From NCBI GenBank assembly GCA_034766995.1, contig CM068322.1:18358245-18422244 (forward strand): a DNA stretch of 64,000 nt. Direction: 5' to 3'. The notes beneath the pieces were generated by a model that saw only the letters and a program-made list of their open reading frames with translations, searched no databases and had not been told where the DNA came from. Below, piece after piece: positions 24,442-34,960 of the stretch. Each line of letters starts with the position of its first letter. Position 1 is the first letter of the stretch. The DNA is from Acanthacorydalis orientalis. Lineage: Eukaryota > Arthropoda > Insecta > Megaloptera > Corydalidae. A program made the position numbers and the translations under genes.

Positions 24442-24561
24442 TTTTATTCTTTTTGCGACGAATTTACCTCTTAAATTCCAAAAAAAGTTTTAGTTCGGAA
24501 TTAATTTAAATTTTGTTACATCGAATCTTATTGAAAATAATATTCATATACTATTTTATAT

Positions 24562-24565
<4 letters not shown>

Positions 24566-24601
<36 letters not shown>
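24566..24601. repeat. (TA)n microsatellite
   Basis: About 17 TA units. Confidence 0.95.
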
Positions 24602-24603
<2 letters not shown>

Positions 24604-24908
24604 AAAATAAACAAAATACTTATATTATTTTCTTTTACATAAATAACTAAAACAATAAATTTTATTGTAAAATTATCTTTTATTACAATATAAATGAATT
24701 TTCGAAAATCGTTATTTTTTTATTAACATTCCACATATTACAAAAAGCAATTGCTATTTGAAAAAAATACATAATTCATAAAAACCTACTTGAAATAAAA
24801 ACAATTTTTGACAGAAGATAACAAAGGTATGTTGTGCTACCCCGTTGTTTCCCCTACACAGGACAACCTGCTGCAAATACGAAATTCTGTTCGTTTCCAA
24901 GAAGAAAA

Positions 24909-25118
24909 AAACATTTACTAAAAGTAATATCGTCCACTGAAAAGAAGGATAATACTACTAAACAGTGTACATTATGTAGCACAAAACGTGATGCGAGAAG
25001 GAAATGAATAGGGTAAGGAAATTCGTACTATTGCGGAATATGTGATATATTTCCTTTAGGGAAAAACCTTGCTTGCATTTCATATCAGTCGATTATAAAT
25101 TCTCTGGTTTCTTTTTAG
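24909..25118 (+). pseudogene. piggyBac transposase C-terminal remnant
   Basis: One frame reads KHLLKVISSTEKKDNTTKQC, then TLCSTKRDARRK-stop-IG-stop-GNSYYCGICD, then IFPLGKNLACISYQSI before a stop at 25116. This matches the cysteine-rich tail of piggyBac-family transposases: basic linker, a CxxC pair, Arg-rich spacer, a second CxxC pair and a final PLCxxPCFxxYH-type motif (here PLGKNLACISYQ, one Cys replaced by Gly and His by Gln). Two in-frame stops show it is dead. The upstream TGQPAANTKF.SFPRRKK may be a little more of the same protein. No catalytic domain was found upstream and no TTAA-bounded ends were located. Confidence 0.65.
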
Positions 25119-26693
25119 AAAAAAATATTCTGCCCAAAAAAATAATTCTTATATATACATATATATATATATGCATGTCTGTATGCATTTTCTAGATTTG
25201 TAATTAAGAAAATACAAAATGAAATGAAATATTCTGCATAAAACAAAATATTTTACAATTATGAATGTGTGTAGTTTATATATATATATAAATTAATTCT
25301 TTCAGAAAAATCTTATATGAAATAAATTGAAATTGTGTTCTTCATTTCCACAAATGTATATTATTTCAAAAATTGTAGTATTAAATTTCAAACTTCTTAC
25401 AAATCAATCCTTTCTAAACATATGAAATATTTGTAAAAAATATTTTAAGTCAGGATTATAAGAATCTATTAAAAATAGATTTAAAACTATATTTAAAACG
25501 GGAGAAAGTAAATAAATGAAATTTTAATGTAACTGACAAAGTGTTATTGATATTTTAAATATAATAACAAATAATTATTGTTACTCAAGTAAGTAAAAGC
25601 TAGTTATCTGATTTTCTGAGACAAACTGACATTTTAATAAAATTAAATAGTGATTTTTATTGACAAACTATTGATATTTGTATAATTATTATAATTAATA
25701 TATTTAATAACTTTCATAATCATTATGACAAACTTTTACACAGTACTATTTTTTATATTCATTAATGTTAAAAAATAAAAGTACTTAACAAAATATCCTT
25801 TCTTCACTTTACTATTACATTTCTTCAACTATAGTTTATGATTAAAAATATACTAAATTATTCGAACATTTCTTTTATCTCTAATTTTTGAGATGTATTA
25901 AATTATAACTAACGAAATTAAAATTGTATTTTATATACATATTTCGACTTCATTTCATTAAACAGTTTGGTAACAAAAAGTATTCCACAACTTCGACTTA
26001 ATAACCATTTAAGACGTCTTTCCACTTAAAAAATAATATATCTTATTTTTATAACAATTATAAAACAATAAAAATAAAAAAAATAGTATTTTTTTAAAAA
26101 AATAAAATGTATGGAAAGTATTAACAACTAGTTAGAAGTGTCATCAATTTAATTATATAACCGTAATTGGTGAAAAAAAAGTATTATTTTATTCTTTTAC
26201 ATATTCTTCTTTATTTTCGTAAATATTCATCCATGCTATTTACTGTACTTAAAGCTATGAAATAAACCCTGCAATTAAAATATTTTTTTATCATAATTAT
26301 ACTTGAACATTTTTTGAATGTAAATATAACAGCTTTAGGGTATTGTAATGCCATTTACACAAATTAAAGCATGCAATGATAGATTAACAGATGGGTACTA
26401 ATTTATGTAATTATTTATTTACATCAAGGGGAAAAAATTGAAATCATTTGGTCATTCTTTCTAAAAATATTCAATCATTAAAATTTCAATACGTATTTAA
26501 ATCTAAAATGTTCATTTGTTTAATTTTGTCATTAAACTTCATAATAAAAAAATAAACTAAAATGTTACATTTGTCAAATATTAACACAAATTATGAATAA
26601 AAATGATGAGAAAAATGATCGGCTTTTCAGCACATAAAAATTAAATTTAAAACAAATAATATTAATTGGTATTATTTACATTATCATCATATA
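25119..26693. other. AT-rich filler
   Basis: Long stretch with only short TA runs near 25150 and 25275. No feature recognised. Confidence 0.5.
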
Positions 26694-27951
26694 AGGAGTT
26701 TTCCAATAGGGACGCAATTTTTTAAGAGGTTATATTTCACAGACCTTAAATTGACATCTGTATATTTTTTGTCATTTGTTAAGGCAATGCCATTTTTATT
26801 AATGGCTTCGTATACAACAAAACAACGCATTGAAATAATACAATTGCATTATAAAGATAGTAGTTCTACAAAAAATACATTTTGTAAATACATTTATTCT
26901 CAACATATTCCTTCATCTGAATCAACAATTTTTCGATCAGTGAGTAAATTTTAAGAGACTGGATCGGTTAAAGATAAAGAACCACCAACACGTGTTCGTA
27001 GTGCTTGTTCTGAAGAAAACATTAACTTGGTTTGTGTTATCATAATCAATTCCACAACGTATTATGAACATCAATTCCACAACATTCAGAACAATCAAGC
27101 CTTTTACGGACGTCCACATGGCGTGTTTTGCATAAGGATTTATTGCTGAATGCTTATAAGGTTCAACTAACGCAAGAATTGAAGCCATTCACTACGTTGG
27201 AGATTTGTTAATAGGATACTGGAAAAACAACACGGTTTTTCTAAAGTCATCTTTAGCGATAAAGCTCATTTCGAATTGTCTGGATAAGTTAACAAGCAAA
27301 ACTGCATAATCTGGGATGAAGAAAATCTATGGATGGTCTTTGAAAAGTTATTGAATACAGGAAGAGTGCGAACTTTGGTTAGTGGAGTTACTGATCCTTA
27401 CTTTTTTGAGAATAAAGCTGGTAAAGCGATTACTGTGAATGGAGAAAGATGTTGCAACATGACTACCAATTTTTTGTGGGAAGAACTGATTGATAAATAT
27501 GTGGAGGACATGTAGTCCCAGTACGATAGTGCAACAAGCCATATAGCTGGTGAAACAATGAACTTATTGAAGACGAAGTTTCCTGATCGCGTTATTTACA
27601 AAGAGACCTTAATTGCCACCGAGATCCTGTGATTTAATATCGCTAGACTACTTTCTTGAGGGTCACGTTAAAGGACATGTATATACCAATAATTCTAAAA
27701 TAATTTCCGATCTAAAAGATAAAATTCGAAGAGACATTGGTGAGATAGAGCCCCAATTGTGTAGGAATATTATTGAAAATTTTTAACACAAGAACGGTTA
27801 CTTATAAAATATCACATGCAGGTAACTTGCACGATACTATTTTTCATTTATAAATGGCATACCTCCAACTATTATCTACAATAAAGAAACTTGAAACTTC
27901 AAAGCATATTCTGTGCTTTATTTCGAATAATTGCGTCCTTATTGGAAAAAT
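26694..27951 (+). mobile_element. Tc1/mariner-superfamily element with both ends
   Basis: About 1.26 kb. Left end GAGTTTTCCAATAGGGACGC followed by AATTTTTTAAG; the complement of the right end reads TATTTTTCCAATAAGGACGC then AATTATT. Some 20 of about 24 terminal bases agree. TA lies close to both ends. It encloses a single degraded transposase on the plus strand. Confidence 0.8.
26802..27787 (+). pseudogene. Transposase pseudogene, DD-wide-spacing (DD41D-like) type
   Basis: Starts MASYTTKQRIEIIQLHYKDS (26802), the typical start of a helix-turn-helix transposase common in insects. It reads through ETGSVKDKEPPTRVRSACSEEN, KVQLTQELKP-like sequence, IFSDKAHFELSG (first Asp present), VNKQNCIIWDEEN, VTDPYFFENKAGKAITVNGE, YDSATSHIAGETMNLLKTKF (second Asp) and RSCDLISLDYFLEGHV (third Asp). 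About 39 codons separate the second and third Asp, against 34 in classic mariner. Family consensus would have Glu after the first Asp (SDEAHF), here Lys. Multiple stops and frameshifts, and a missing stretch after the helix-turn-helix, make it non-functional even though the acidic triad survives. Confidence 0.8.
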
Positions 27952-28163
27952 ATGTATTTACAATCTATAACAATGTATGTATGTATCATGTGTAAATAAA
28001 AAAAGGAAATTGTATGTCAAATTTTAAACAACATGCCTTTATCACACTAATGAATCTAACTCTTTTAAAAAACTATATTTATAAACCTTTTCAAAAAATA
28101 TTTTTATAACTTATTTTTATATTATTTTTTTCGTAAAAATATGCTTTGTATCATACAAAAATA

Positions 28164-28166
<3 letters not shown>
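27952..28166. other. AT-rich filler
   Basis: No feature recognised. Confidence 0.45.

Positions 28167-28248
<82 letters not shown>
28167..28248. repeat. Long (TA)n microsatellite
   Basis: About 80 bp of TA with one phase slip near 28200. Confidence 0.95.
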
Positions 28249-28253
<5 letters not shown>

Positions 28254-28681
28254 TTTGTGTGTTATATATAGTTTGTCTATTATGTAAATATGCAATATTA
28301 GAATGCTTGAATGAATGATTGAGAAATAAAATGTCAGATATGTGTATTGGTGTACGTATTTAACTTTTATTTTAATTCAATAAATATACCAGTCCTGTTA
28401 GAAACTGAAGTTAAACTGTAATTTTCGATGTAGGGGTAAATAGTCATATATGACTCATCGAAGAAAAATACTTAGCATTTAGTTTGAGTACATACAAATG
28501 AATAATGTCTAGACTATAATACGTTTGTTTATTTAGGCTATATTAGCAGACAATAAACTTTCCTGGAAACCTACGCGTCCACTTTAATTAATTATACACA
28601 ATGGAAGAAATTACACATATTTGCGAAATATCATATGTTTCTGATCATTTTTAAGAATAACTCAATATTTTATTTTATAAT

Positions 28682-28732
28682 ACACACACACATACATACA
28701 CATGCATATATATATATATATATATATATATG
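28682..28732. repeat. Compound (AC)-(CATA)-(TA)n microsatellite
   Basis: ACACACACATACATACACAT precedes about 12 TA units. Confidence 0.9.
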
Positions 28733-29079
28733 CCTGTATGTAAGTAAATAAATGTATAAGTATTTTTAAAAGAAAGATAAAGGTAAACTCATATTAATTA
28801 CATTCTTAATGTAATGGTGTTATTCAAAAAAGATATCTTAATAAATTGAAGAAAACATACGATAACAAAACTCCTTTGAAAATAATAACCTTATTCATAT
28901 TGCGGAGAAAAATTACAAGATGCGAGGAAAATTTTATTCAATTAATTTTTAAACGAGCGACATTTTAAATTTTATCTGGCGATATTTTATATTTTACGTC
29001 ATCGTTATTTTTTATATGAAAATTTTAGCACATTTTCATTAACATACACACACTCATATACATATACAAACATAATGTG
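28733..29079. other. AT-rich filler
   Basis: No feature recognised. Confidence 0.45.
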
Positions 29080-29530
29080 TTGACTCTGTGCTTGTATGTG
29101 CACACATACATGTGTGCGTACGTATCTTCGCGACGTTCAGTTCGGCTAAAGAGGACTCTTGATTAAATTTGCGTGTCCTAACAATTCTATTGCAATGGCT
29201 ATATTTTACAAAGCTATCATCCCTTCGACCGTAATGAACTGTACATTGCCTTCCGCCTTACATCGAAACTCTGTCTGTATGGTGTATAGACCCTCCGCCA
29301 CTAACTACCACTATCTTGTAGGAGGTACTTAAAAATCAATTAATCAAACGCACGGCAGCTATAAGTTGTACTTTATAGCCTGTATGTGGTATTTGATGTC
29401 GCTTGTGTACAGCTGTTCTTCTGTCTGTGTGTCAACACTGATAGCGACTACGTATGTAGTTACTAACAAAATGTGTGTTTGTGAATGTAATTTGTGATTA
29501 TTTTGGCTTGCATAATGAAGACCTACATTT
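29080..29530. other. Moderate-GC island
   Basis: Complex sequence (CGACGTTCAGTTCGGCTAAA, TTGCCTTCCGCCTTACATCG, CCCTCCGCCACTAACTACCA). A 63-codon minus-strand frame at 29359-29550 lies in it but has no recognised motif. Candidate conserved non-coding DNA. Confidence 0.3.
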
Positions 29531-29696
29531 AGTAAATGATTCAAAAACATATATTACGTACTGCACATAAAATACGACTTGTTAAATTTAAATAACGCTG
29601 TTTTGTTAATCTTAATTATGTAAGTCTTTATTACAAATAAATTTTATACCCACTTAATTACGTTTATTTATTTATAAATATGCATGTATGCAAATA

Positions 29697-30258
29697 TTAG
29701 GTTGATAGGAAAATAATTGCGACTTTTTTTTATGACTTGACCCTATTTTTTTTCAATGAAAGTGTCATTTCATCGTACTCATGTTAAAATCACTTTAAAG
29801 TGTATTTTTCAGCCTGTATTTTGGCAGCATCGACATTGGTTTTATTATTAACTCTGCTTCAAATTGGGCTATAGAATTAAAGATGGAAAAGAAGCAGATA
29901 AGAGCATTTTTTTGTATGAAGTCAAAACGGGTGGTAAAACAACAGAAACTACTCGTAAACTAAACGATGTTTTTGGTGTGGGTACTGTTAATAAAAGTAC
30001 GGTGAAATAGTGATTCGATAAATTTCGTACTGGGGATGAAAGCCTTGAAGATGAAGAAGGTTGTGAGCGTCCTTCTTCAGTCAGTTCATAACGACTGAAT
30101 GCGTTAATTGAAACAAAACCATGCACAACAATTCGAGACTTTTCACAGAAATTATGCGTTAGTCATTCATCAATTCTAAATCACTTAAAACAGCTACGCA
30201 AATCAAAAAAGCTTGACAAATGGGTGCATAAACCGTAATTATTTTTCTATCAACCTTA
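29697..30258 (+). mobile_element. Internally deleted cecropia-type mariner (MITE-like)
   Basis: 562 bp with both mariner ends: left TTAGGTTGATAGGAAAATAA (29697), right complement TAAGGTTGATAGAAAAATAA. TA flanks both sides (29695-29696 and 30259-30260), the expected target duplication. It keeps the 5' untranslated region and the DNA-binding half of the transposase but jumps from the KKLDKWVHK region (near 30225) directly to the right terminal repeat, so the entire catalytic domain is gone. Confidence 0.9.
29883..30231 (+). pseudogene. Transposase N-terminal fragment (cecropia/Hsmar1-like)
   Basis: Start at 29883 (MEKKQIRAFF). After a frameshift near a T run it reads LYEVKTGGKTTETTRKLNDV, NKSTVK-stop-WFDKFRTGDESL, EDEEGCERPSSV, LNALIETKPCTTIRDFSQKL, SHSSILNHLKQLRKSKKLDK, WVH. 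These are the two helix-turn-helix motifs and the linker (GRPS here ERPS) of a mariner DNA-binding domain. Catalytic part absent. The 85-codon antisense frame here is a shadow. Confidence 0.85.
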
Positions 30259-30447
30259 TACATATAAATAAGATTCGAAATTTTCAAAGAAAAAATTCAT
30301 GTTTAGTTTAATAACACATGCAAATAATTGAATTTACTTCATTGTTTTAATAAAACTATTCATCATACTTTATAATTTAAATATTTTCAATTTAAATATT
30401 TGTATTCTTTATCAGAATTTTAAATTGTCTTCCACAAAAAAAAAAAT

Positions 30448-30770
30448 CTTTTTTATCTCACAAACCATAAAACAATCTTTGATCAAAAATATTCAATAAA
30501 TCATTATTAATCATTTTTGATTTTTGCTTATGCGCATTTCGTTGCCAAAGTCATCATATTTGGAGCATCAAGATAGAGAATAATCTGTACTGTTTTTTCT
30601 TCACCTTGGTATTCAAAACATGATTGAATCCCAATTGAAATGTGTACATAATCAATAGTTAAAAATGATCAATGATTAATTATTAAAACATTTAAGCTGA
30701 AAAATAATTGTGATTTGTGGATTAAAAAAAAGAATTCATGAGTGAAAGTGAAATTAACTAGAATTCCAGA
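30448..30770. repeat. Foldback repeat, copy L (both arms)
   Basis: Left arm TTTTTTATCTCACAAACCAT, GATCAAAAATATTCAATAAA, ATTTTTGATTTTTGCTTATG, CGCATTTCGTTGCCAAAGTC, ATCAT. Right arm AATTGAAATGTGTACATAAT, AAAATGATCAATGATTAATT, ATTGTGATTTGTGGATTAAA, AATTCATGAGTGAAAGTGAA. About 100 bp of unrelated sequence separates the arms at the centre. One of the best-preserved left arms. Confidence 0.6.
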
Positions 30771-31996
30771 AGTGTATTGTGATTATAAACTGTTTTATTA
30801 AGTTGTGACACACAATAAAATATTGTTAGTAAAAACTAACGAAACAAAATTAAGAATTTATCAAAAGTATTCTTTGCAATTTTATAAAGTAGTTCATATC
30901 TAACAAGCTTAGTCTGAAAGTATTTATTTTTATTGCTAATTTTCAGGTGAACAGATATGTACATTAAGTTTGTTATAGAATGAAATAAATACTAACGGAT
31001 GAATATATTTCATAAAAATGACATTTATTTTAAATATTATATTCTTATGTCTATATTCTTATTCAGGTTTTCCATAATAGGCCATTATTTATTTGTGATC
31101 TGAGTTATTTACATATACCTTAAAAGACAAAAAATATTATAAATTCTAAATGCTGTTTGTGTTCAATTTCTATAAAACGTTATTCCTTGTCTTATCTTTT
31201 CAGATTTGGAATTACAACAAAAAACTCCATATCGAATTCCTTACTACAAGTTACCCCCTACTAAAAATCTTTCTTTTATAATGAATTACGGCTCTTAAAA
31301 TACAATTAAATAGTATCTGAATTGCATCTAAAGCTTTTTATTAATGTGATATTCTTGAGACTGTATTATTAGTTAAAAAAATTATAAAAGTATTTCAAAT
31401 TATTTAATTTTCTTTATTTAATGGTTTTATTTGAATTGTATATCTTTTCTTAATTCATTTTATTACGTATAAATTACATCAAATAAATACAAACGAGTAT
31501 GCAAGATATTCTTTTTCGATTTGAAACAAAAATAATGATAAAAATATTTCAAATTTTGCAACAAGCTTGTAATAACCTCATAGCTTAATCATTTCTTTAA
31601 ATAGGTCTAAGTAAATTAAATACTGGCCGAGGATAAGGTCAAGTTCAAATTCAGCTTCAGAAATTAGTCACGTCTATGCTTGTGTAATTTAATAATATTG
31701 TTATTAAATTTTAATTAAATTATTCTAACAATTGATTGAAACGTTGTAAGCATATTATATAGATCTTACTATGATATTTTGATATGAATTATAAAATAGA
31801 ACACACAATTAAGTTGTGTTTTTTTAAAAAAAGAAAATAAGTACAAGCATAAAATAAAAATTAAGAAAAAGATTTCGAAATATTATTGAAATATTCAGAC
31901 TTATTGAATAAATCTATATAATTATAGGAGAAGAAAGTTGCATTTTTAATTATTTTCCAAAAAATAATCATTTGTTTCAATAAGACTTCCTAAAAT
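30771..31996. other. AT-rich filler
   Basis: No feature recognised. Confidence 0.5.
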
Positions 31997-32039
31997 AATA
32001 CAATGATACAACACACATACATACATACATACATACTTT

Positions 32040-32090
<51 letters not shown>

Positions 32091-32098
32091 ACATGTAT
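31997..32098. repeat. Compound (CATA)n-(TA)n-(AC)n microsatellite
   Basis: ACACATACATACATACATAC, then TA at 32043-32080, then ACACACATACACATGTATGT. Confidence 0.9.
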
Positions 32099-32625
32099 GT
32101 AAAGTAAGCTAAAATAACAACTGATCCATTTAGAAAAATATAACCATACAAAATATATAAGTACACTTCTATCAATAGAATCATTTTCTTCTTTGCTTCA
32201 AATTAAACAAAGAAAAATACATTACAAGTTTACATAGTTGTTTTAAATACATAGTAACCAGATTTAAAGTCAACAAGTAATTTGATATTGAATAATGGCG
32301 ACTATGGCAAGAAAGAATAAAAAAAACACGTTTAATACATTAAATAAACATGAGACTAATGAAAACGAGTTTATATGATATTCTATCAAGTTTTCAACTC
32401 TCTCTCGGTTTTTAGAATACAGTACAGATATAAATTTGAGATACTAAAATAAAATTGAACTATTTTATAGCAAATAATTATGTCATCTTCAAATAAATTT
32501 AGATACATATTATATAATATATATTTAATCAGCAAAAAGATATACAAATTTTAATTTCTAACAAGACAACTACAAAATTAAATAAAAAATCATTCCCATG
32601 AAAGCAAGGATAAAATAAATTACTG

Positions 32626-32629
<4 letters not shown>

Positions 32630-32668
<39 letters not shown>
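32630..32668. repeat. (TA)n microsatellite
   Basis: About 19 AT units. Confidence 0.95.
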
Positions 32669-32671
<3 letters not shown>

Positions 32672-33099
32672 TTATCTTCTTACAAAACTAAAATTAAATA
32701 GTATTAAAATTATAAAGTAACAAAAAAGTAAAACAAAAAAAAAATCATCTTTTCATTGACAGTATAGTGCATATAAAACTTTTATATTTTTCAATAAAAG
32801 TGTTAGATAACTTACAGTTAACGACTACAGAAGGAAGTTTGATTCTTTGAAAGATTTAAGTCAATAAACTTAAAACCGGAATTGTGTACCGATAACCATA
32901 AAGACAGTATGCGAAGAAATACAATTCAAACATATTTGAACTTTAGTCAATGCAGTATTTTAAACTATATAAAATTATTCTTTCATGAAGTTTTTTTTTT
33001 ATTCTTAGGGATGTTATCATTATGAAAGATTCAATAGGTTTGAGAAATATTTATAAATTTTAATAATGAAAAAAAAATACTATTTTTTAAATCATATTA
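32669..33099. other. AT-rich filler
   Basis: No feature recognised. Confidence 0.45.
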
Positions 33100-34044
33100 C
33101 ACACTGGTTCTAAAAATTTCGTAATGGAAACGAAAGCCTTGATATAAAGAAGGTCGTGGACGTCCTTTAGCTATAAACAATTATGATTTAAAAACCATTA
33201 TTGAAGCGGACCCACATAAACCATTCGAGAGGTGGTAGAACTCAATGTTGATCATTCAATAGTTTTTTGACATTTGAGCCTAATTGGAAAAACAAAAAAA
33301 GCTGGATAAATGGGTGCCGTATGAACTAAATGAACATCAAGTAATTCGGCGATATGAAGTCTGCTCTGCGCTTCTTTTGCGTAACAAAAATGATCCCTTT
33401 TTTGATCTCATAGTCACATATAATGAAAAGTGGATTCTCTACAACAATCGGAAACATTTATCATAGGGGTGAGACCGAGGGGAAATAACAAAAAAGTTTC
33501 CTAAGCCAAAGCTTCATGAAAAAAAATTACAGTCTCTGTTTGGTCGTCGACAAGTGGCATTATTCGCTACAACTTCTTAAATCCTGGTGAAACAATAACG
33601 GCAGAAAAATATTGTCAGGAAATTGAAAAAATGAGAAGAAGGTCAGCATTAGTCAATCGAAGAGGAGCAATTCTTTTTCATGATAACGCACGACCACACA
33701 AATGACTAAAAAAATGAAATGAACCGGGTTATGAAACCTTATCTCACCCGCCTTATTCTCTGGACATGTCTTCGACAGGTTATCATTTTTTTAAACATTT
33801 GAGTAATTTTCTACGAGAGAAGGTTTTTAAAGATCAAGCATCAGCTCAAAGGTCTTTCCGTGAATTAATTAATTCCAGGACTCAAAAATTTCTATCTTGT
33901 AGGAATAAACAAACTTGTTTCCTGTTGAGAGAAATGTGTACAAACCAATGATCTGTATTTTGATTAATAAATATAATTTTTAACTAATATATGCGTCTTT
34001 CTGCCCGATACGTAAAAACCAAAATTATTTTTGTACTAATATTT
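33100..34044 (+). mobile_element. 5'-truncated cecropia-type mariner
   Basis: The first recognisable sequence is the FRNGNESLD linker region (33115); the 5' end is missing. The coding remnant ends at 33966 and a weakly conserved right end follows (ACCAAAATTATTTTTGTACT near 34018), the position expected for the right terminal repeat of this lineage. Same lineage as 29697-30258 and 47059-47615, but it keeps the opposite half. Confidence 0.75.
33115..33966 (+). pseudogene. Mariner transposase pseudogene (cecropia/Hsmar1-like)
   Basis: Reads, with frameshifts and stops: FRNGNESLD, KKLDKWVPYELNEHQVIRRY, LLLRNKNDPFFDLIVTYNEK, WILYNN, FPKPKLHEKK, a YNFLNPGETITAEKY block, QFFFHDNARPHK, NEPGYETLSHPPYSLDMSST, GYHFFKHLSNFLREKVFKDQ and a C-terminal KCVQTNDLYFD-like tail. 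The first catalytic Asp is Asn (YNEK), the second is intact (FHDNARPH), and the third is Gly (SSTGYHFF instead of PTDYHFF). Two of three catalytic residues are therefore lost. Confidence 0.85.
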
Positions 34045-34378
34045 TTGTTAAAAAAACTATCAAATATAACTAAGTCTATCTATGTTTCACTTTCAGTGTA
34101 TTATTTGCTTAATATATTTTTATCGTTGAAAATTCTTTTTTGTTTCATCATCCGTACTACTGAACTTCTAAACATGACCTACAAATAATATATAATACTA
34201 CAGAATACTTTCCCCTGACAAATGTGCTTTAATAATATGATTTTATAACTTCCAGATAGTCATAGGTTTTTTTTCGTCCTATTAATCATTTTTCGTAATT
34301 CTACAACGAAAATATAATATATCCAACGTAATTTTCGACATGAAGAAATACGAGACATTCATTTGCGAAAAATTGTAT

Positions 34379-34381
<3 letters not shown>
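34045..34381. other. AT-rich filler
   Basis: No feature recognised. Confidence 0.45.

Positions 34382-34419
<38 letters not shown>
34382..34419. repeat. (TA)n microsatellite
   Basis: About 19 TA units. Confidence 0.95.
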
Positions 34420-34422
<3 letters not shown>

Positions 34423-34479
34423 ATATGTCGTGTTTATGAAAATAAATCCGCATTTCATTTAAATTTTTTCACGTAGAAA

Positions 34480-34960
34480 GAATAAAAATGCGAAACTTGG
34501 TATGAGATTTTCCTGTACGTCCGTTCCATTGAAGTTCAGTTTCAGTTGTCATGCGTTAGCGGCAACATTTATCTCGTAGGATTTGGGTAGCAGGAACCGC
34601 TAGCCGACACTTCAACATATATTACAAAGTAGAAAACCGTCAATTAATTCAACTGAAACGCGTTCGATAAGAGAGACAGTCCGAATATCTGGAACGGTCG
34701 CCACACAACGTGATATTTTTCATTGTCTTTATCTCGCACAGGATCTGATACACACGATGACTGCGCGATTTCGAATACTGTCACAAACAATGTCGCATTA
34801 CATTTAACGGCATGTATTTATTCGTGTTTTATGCTTGCTTTCATTTGGTTGTAATTGACGTATTGCTTGTATATCGGACGGTCAAACCGAATTCGACTGA
34901 TTATTATGTATATTTGTGAAAAATGCGACTCTGCAACGATTATCGAACTCTCGTGCAATT
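34480..34960. other. Moderate-GC, CpG-rich island
   Basis: The longest island: CATGCGTTAGCGGCAACATT, GGTAGCAGGAACCGCTAGCC, GAACGGTCGCCACACAACGT, CACACGATGACTGCGCGATT. No exon-like frame. Strong candidate for conserved non-coding or enhancer sequence. Confidence 0.35.

Noticed and set aside
29869..30126. 85-codon minus-strand frame rich in Ser
   Set aside because: Exact antisense of the cecropia-type transposase fragment.
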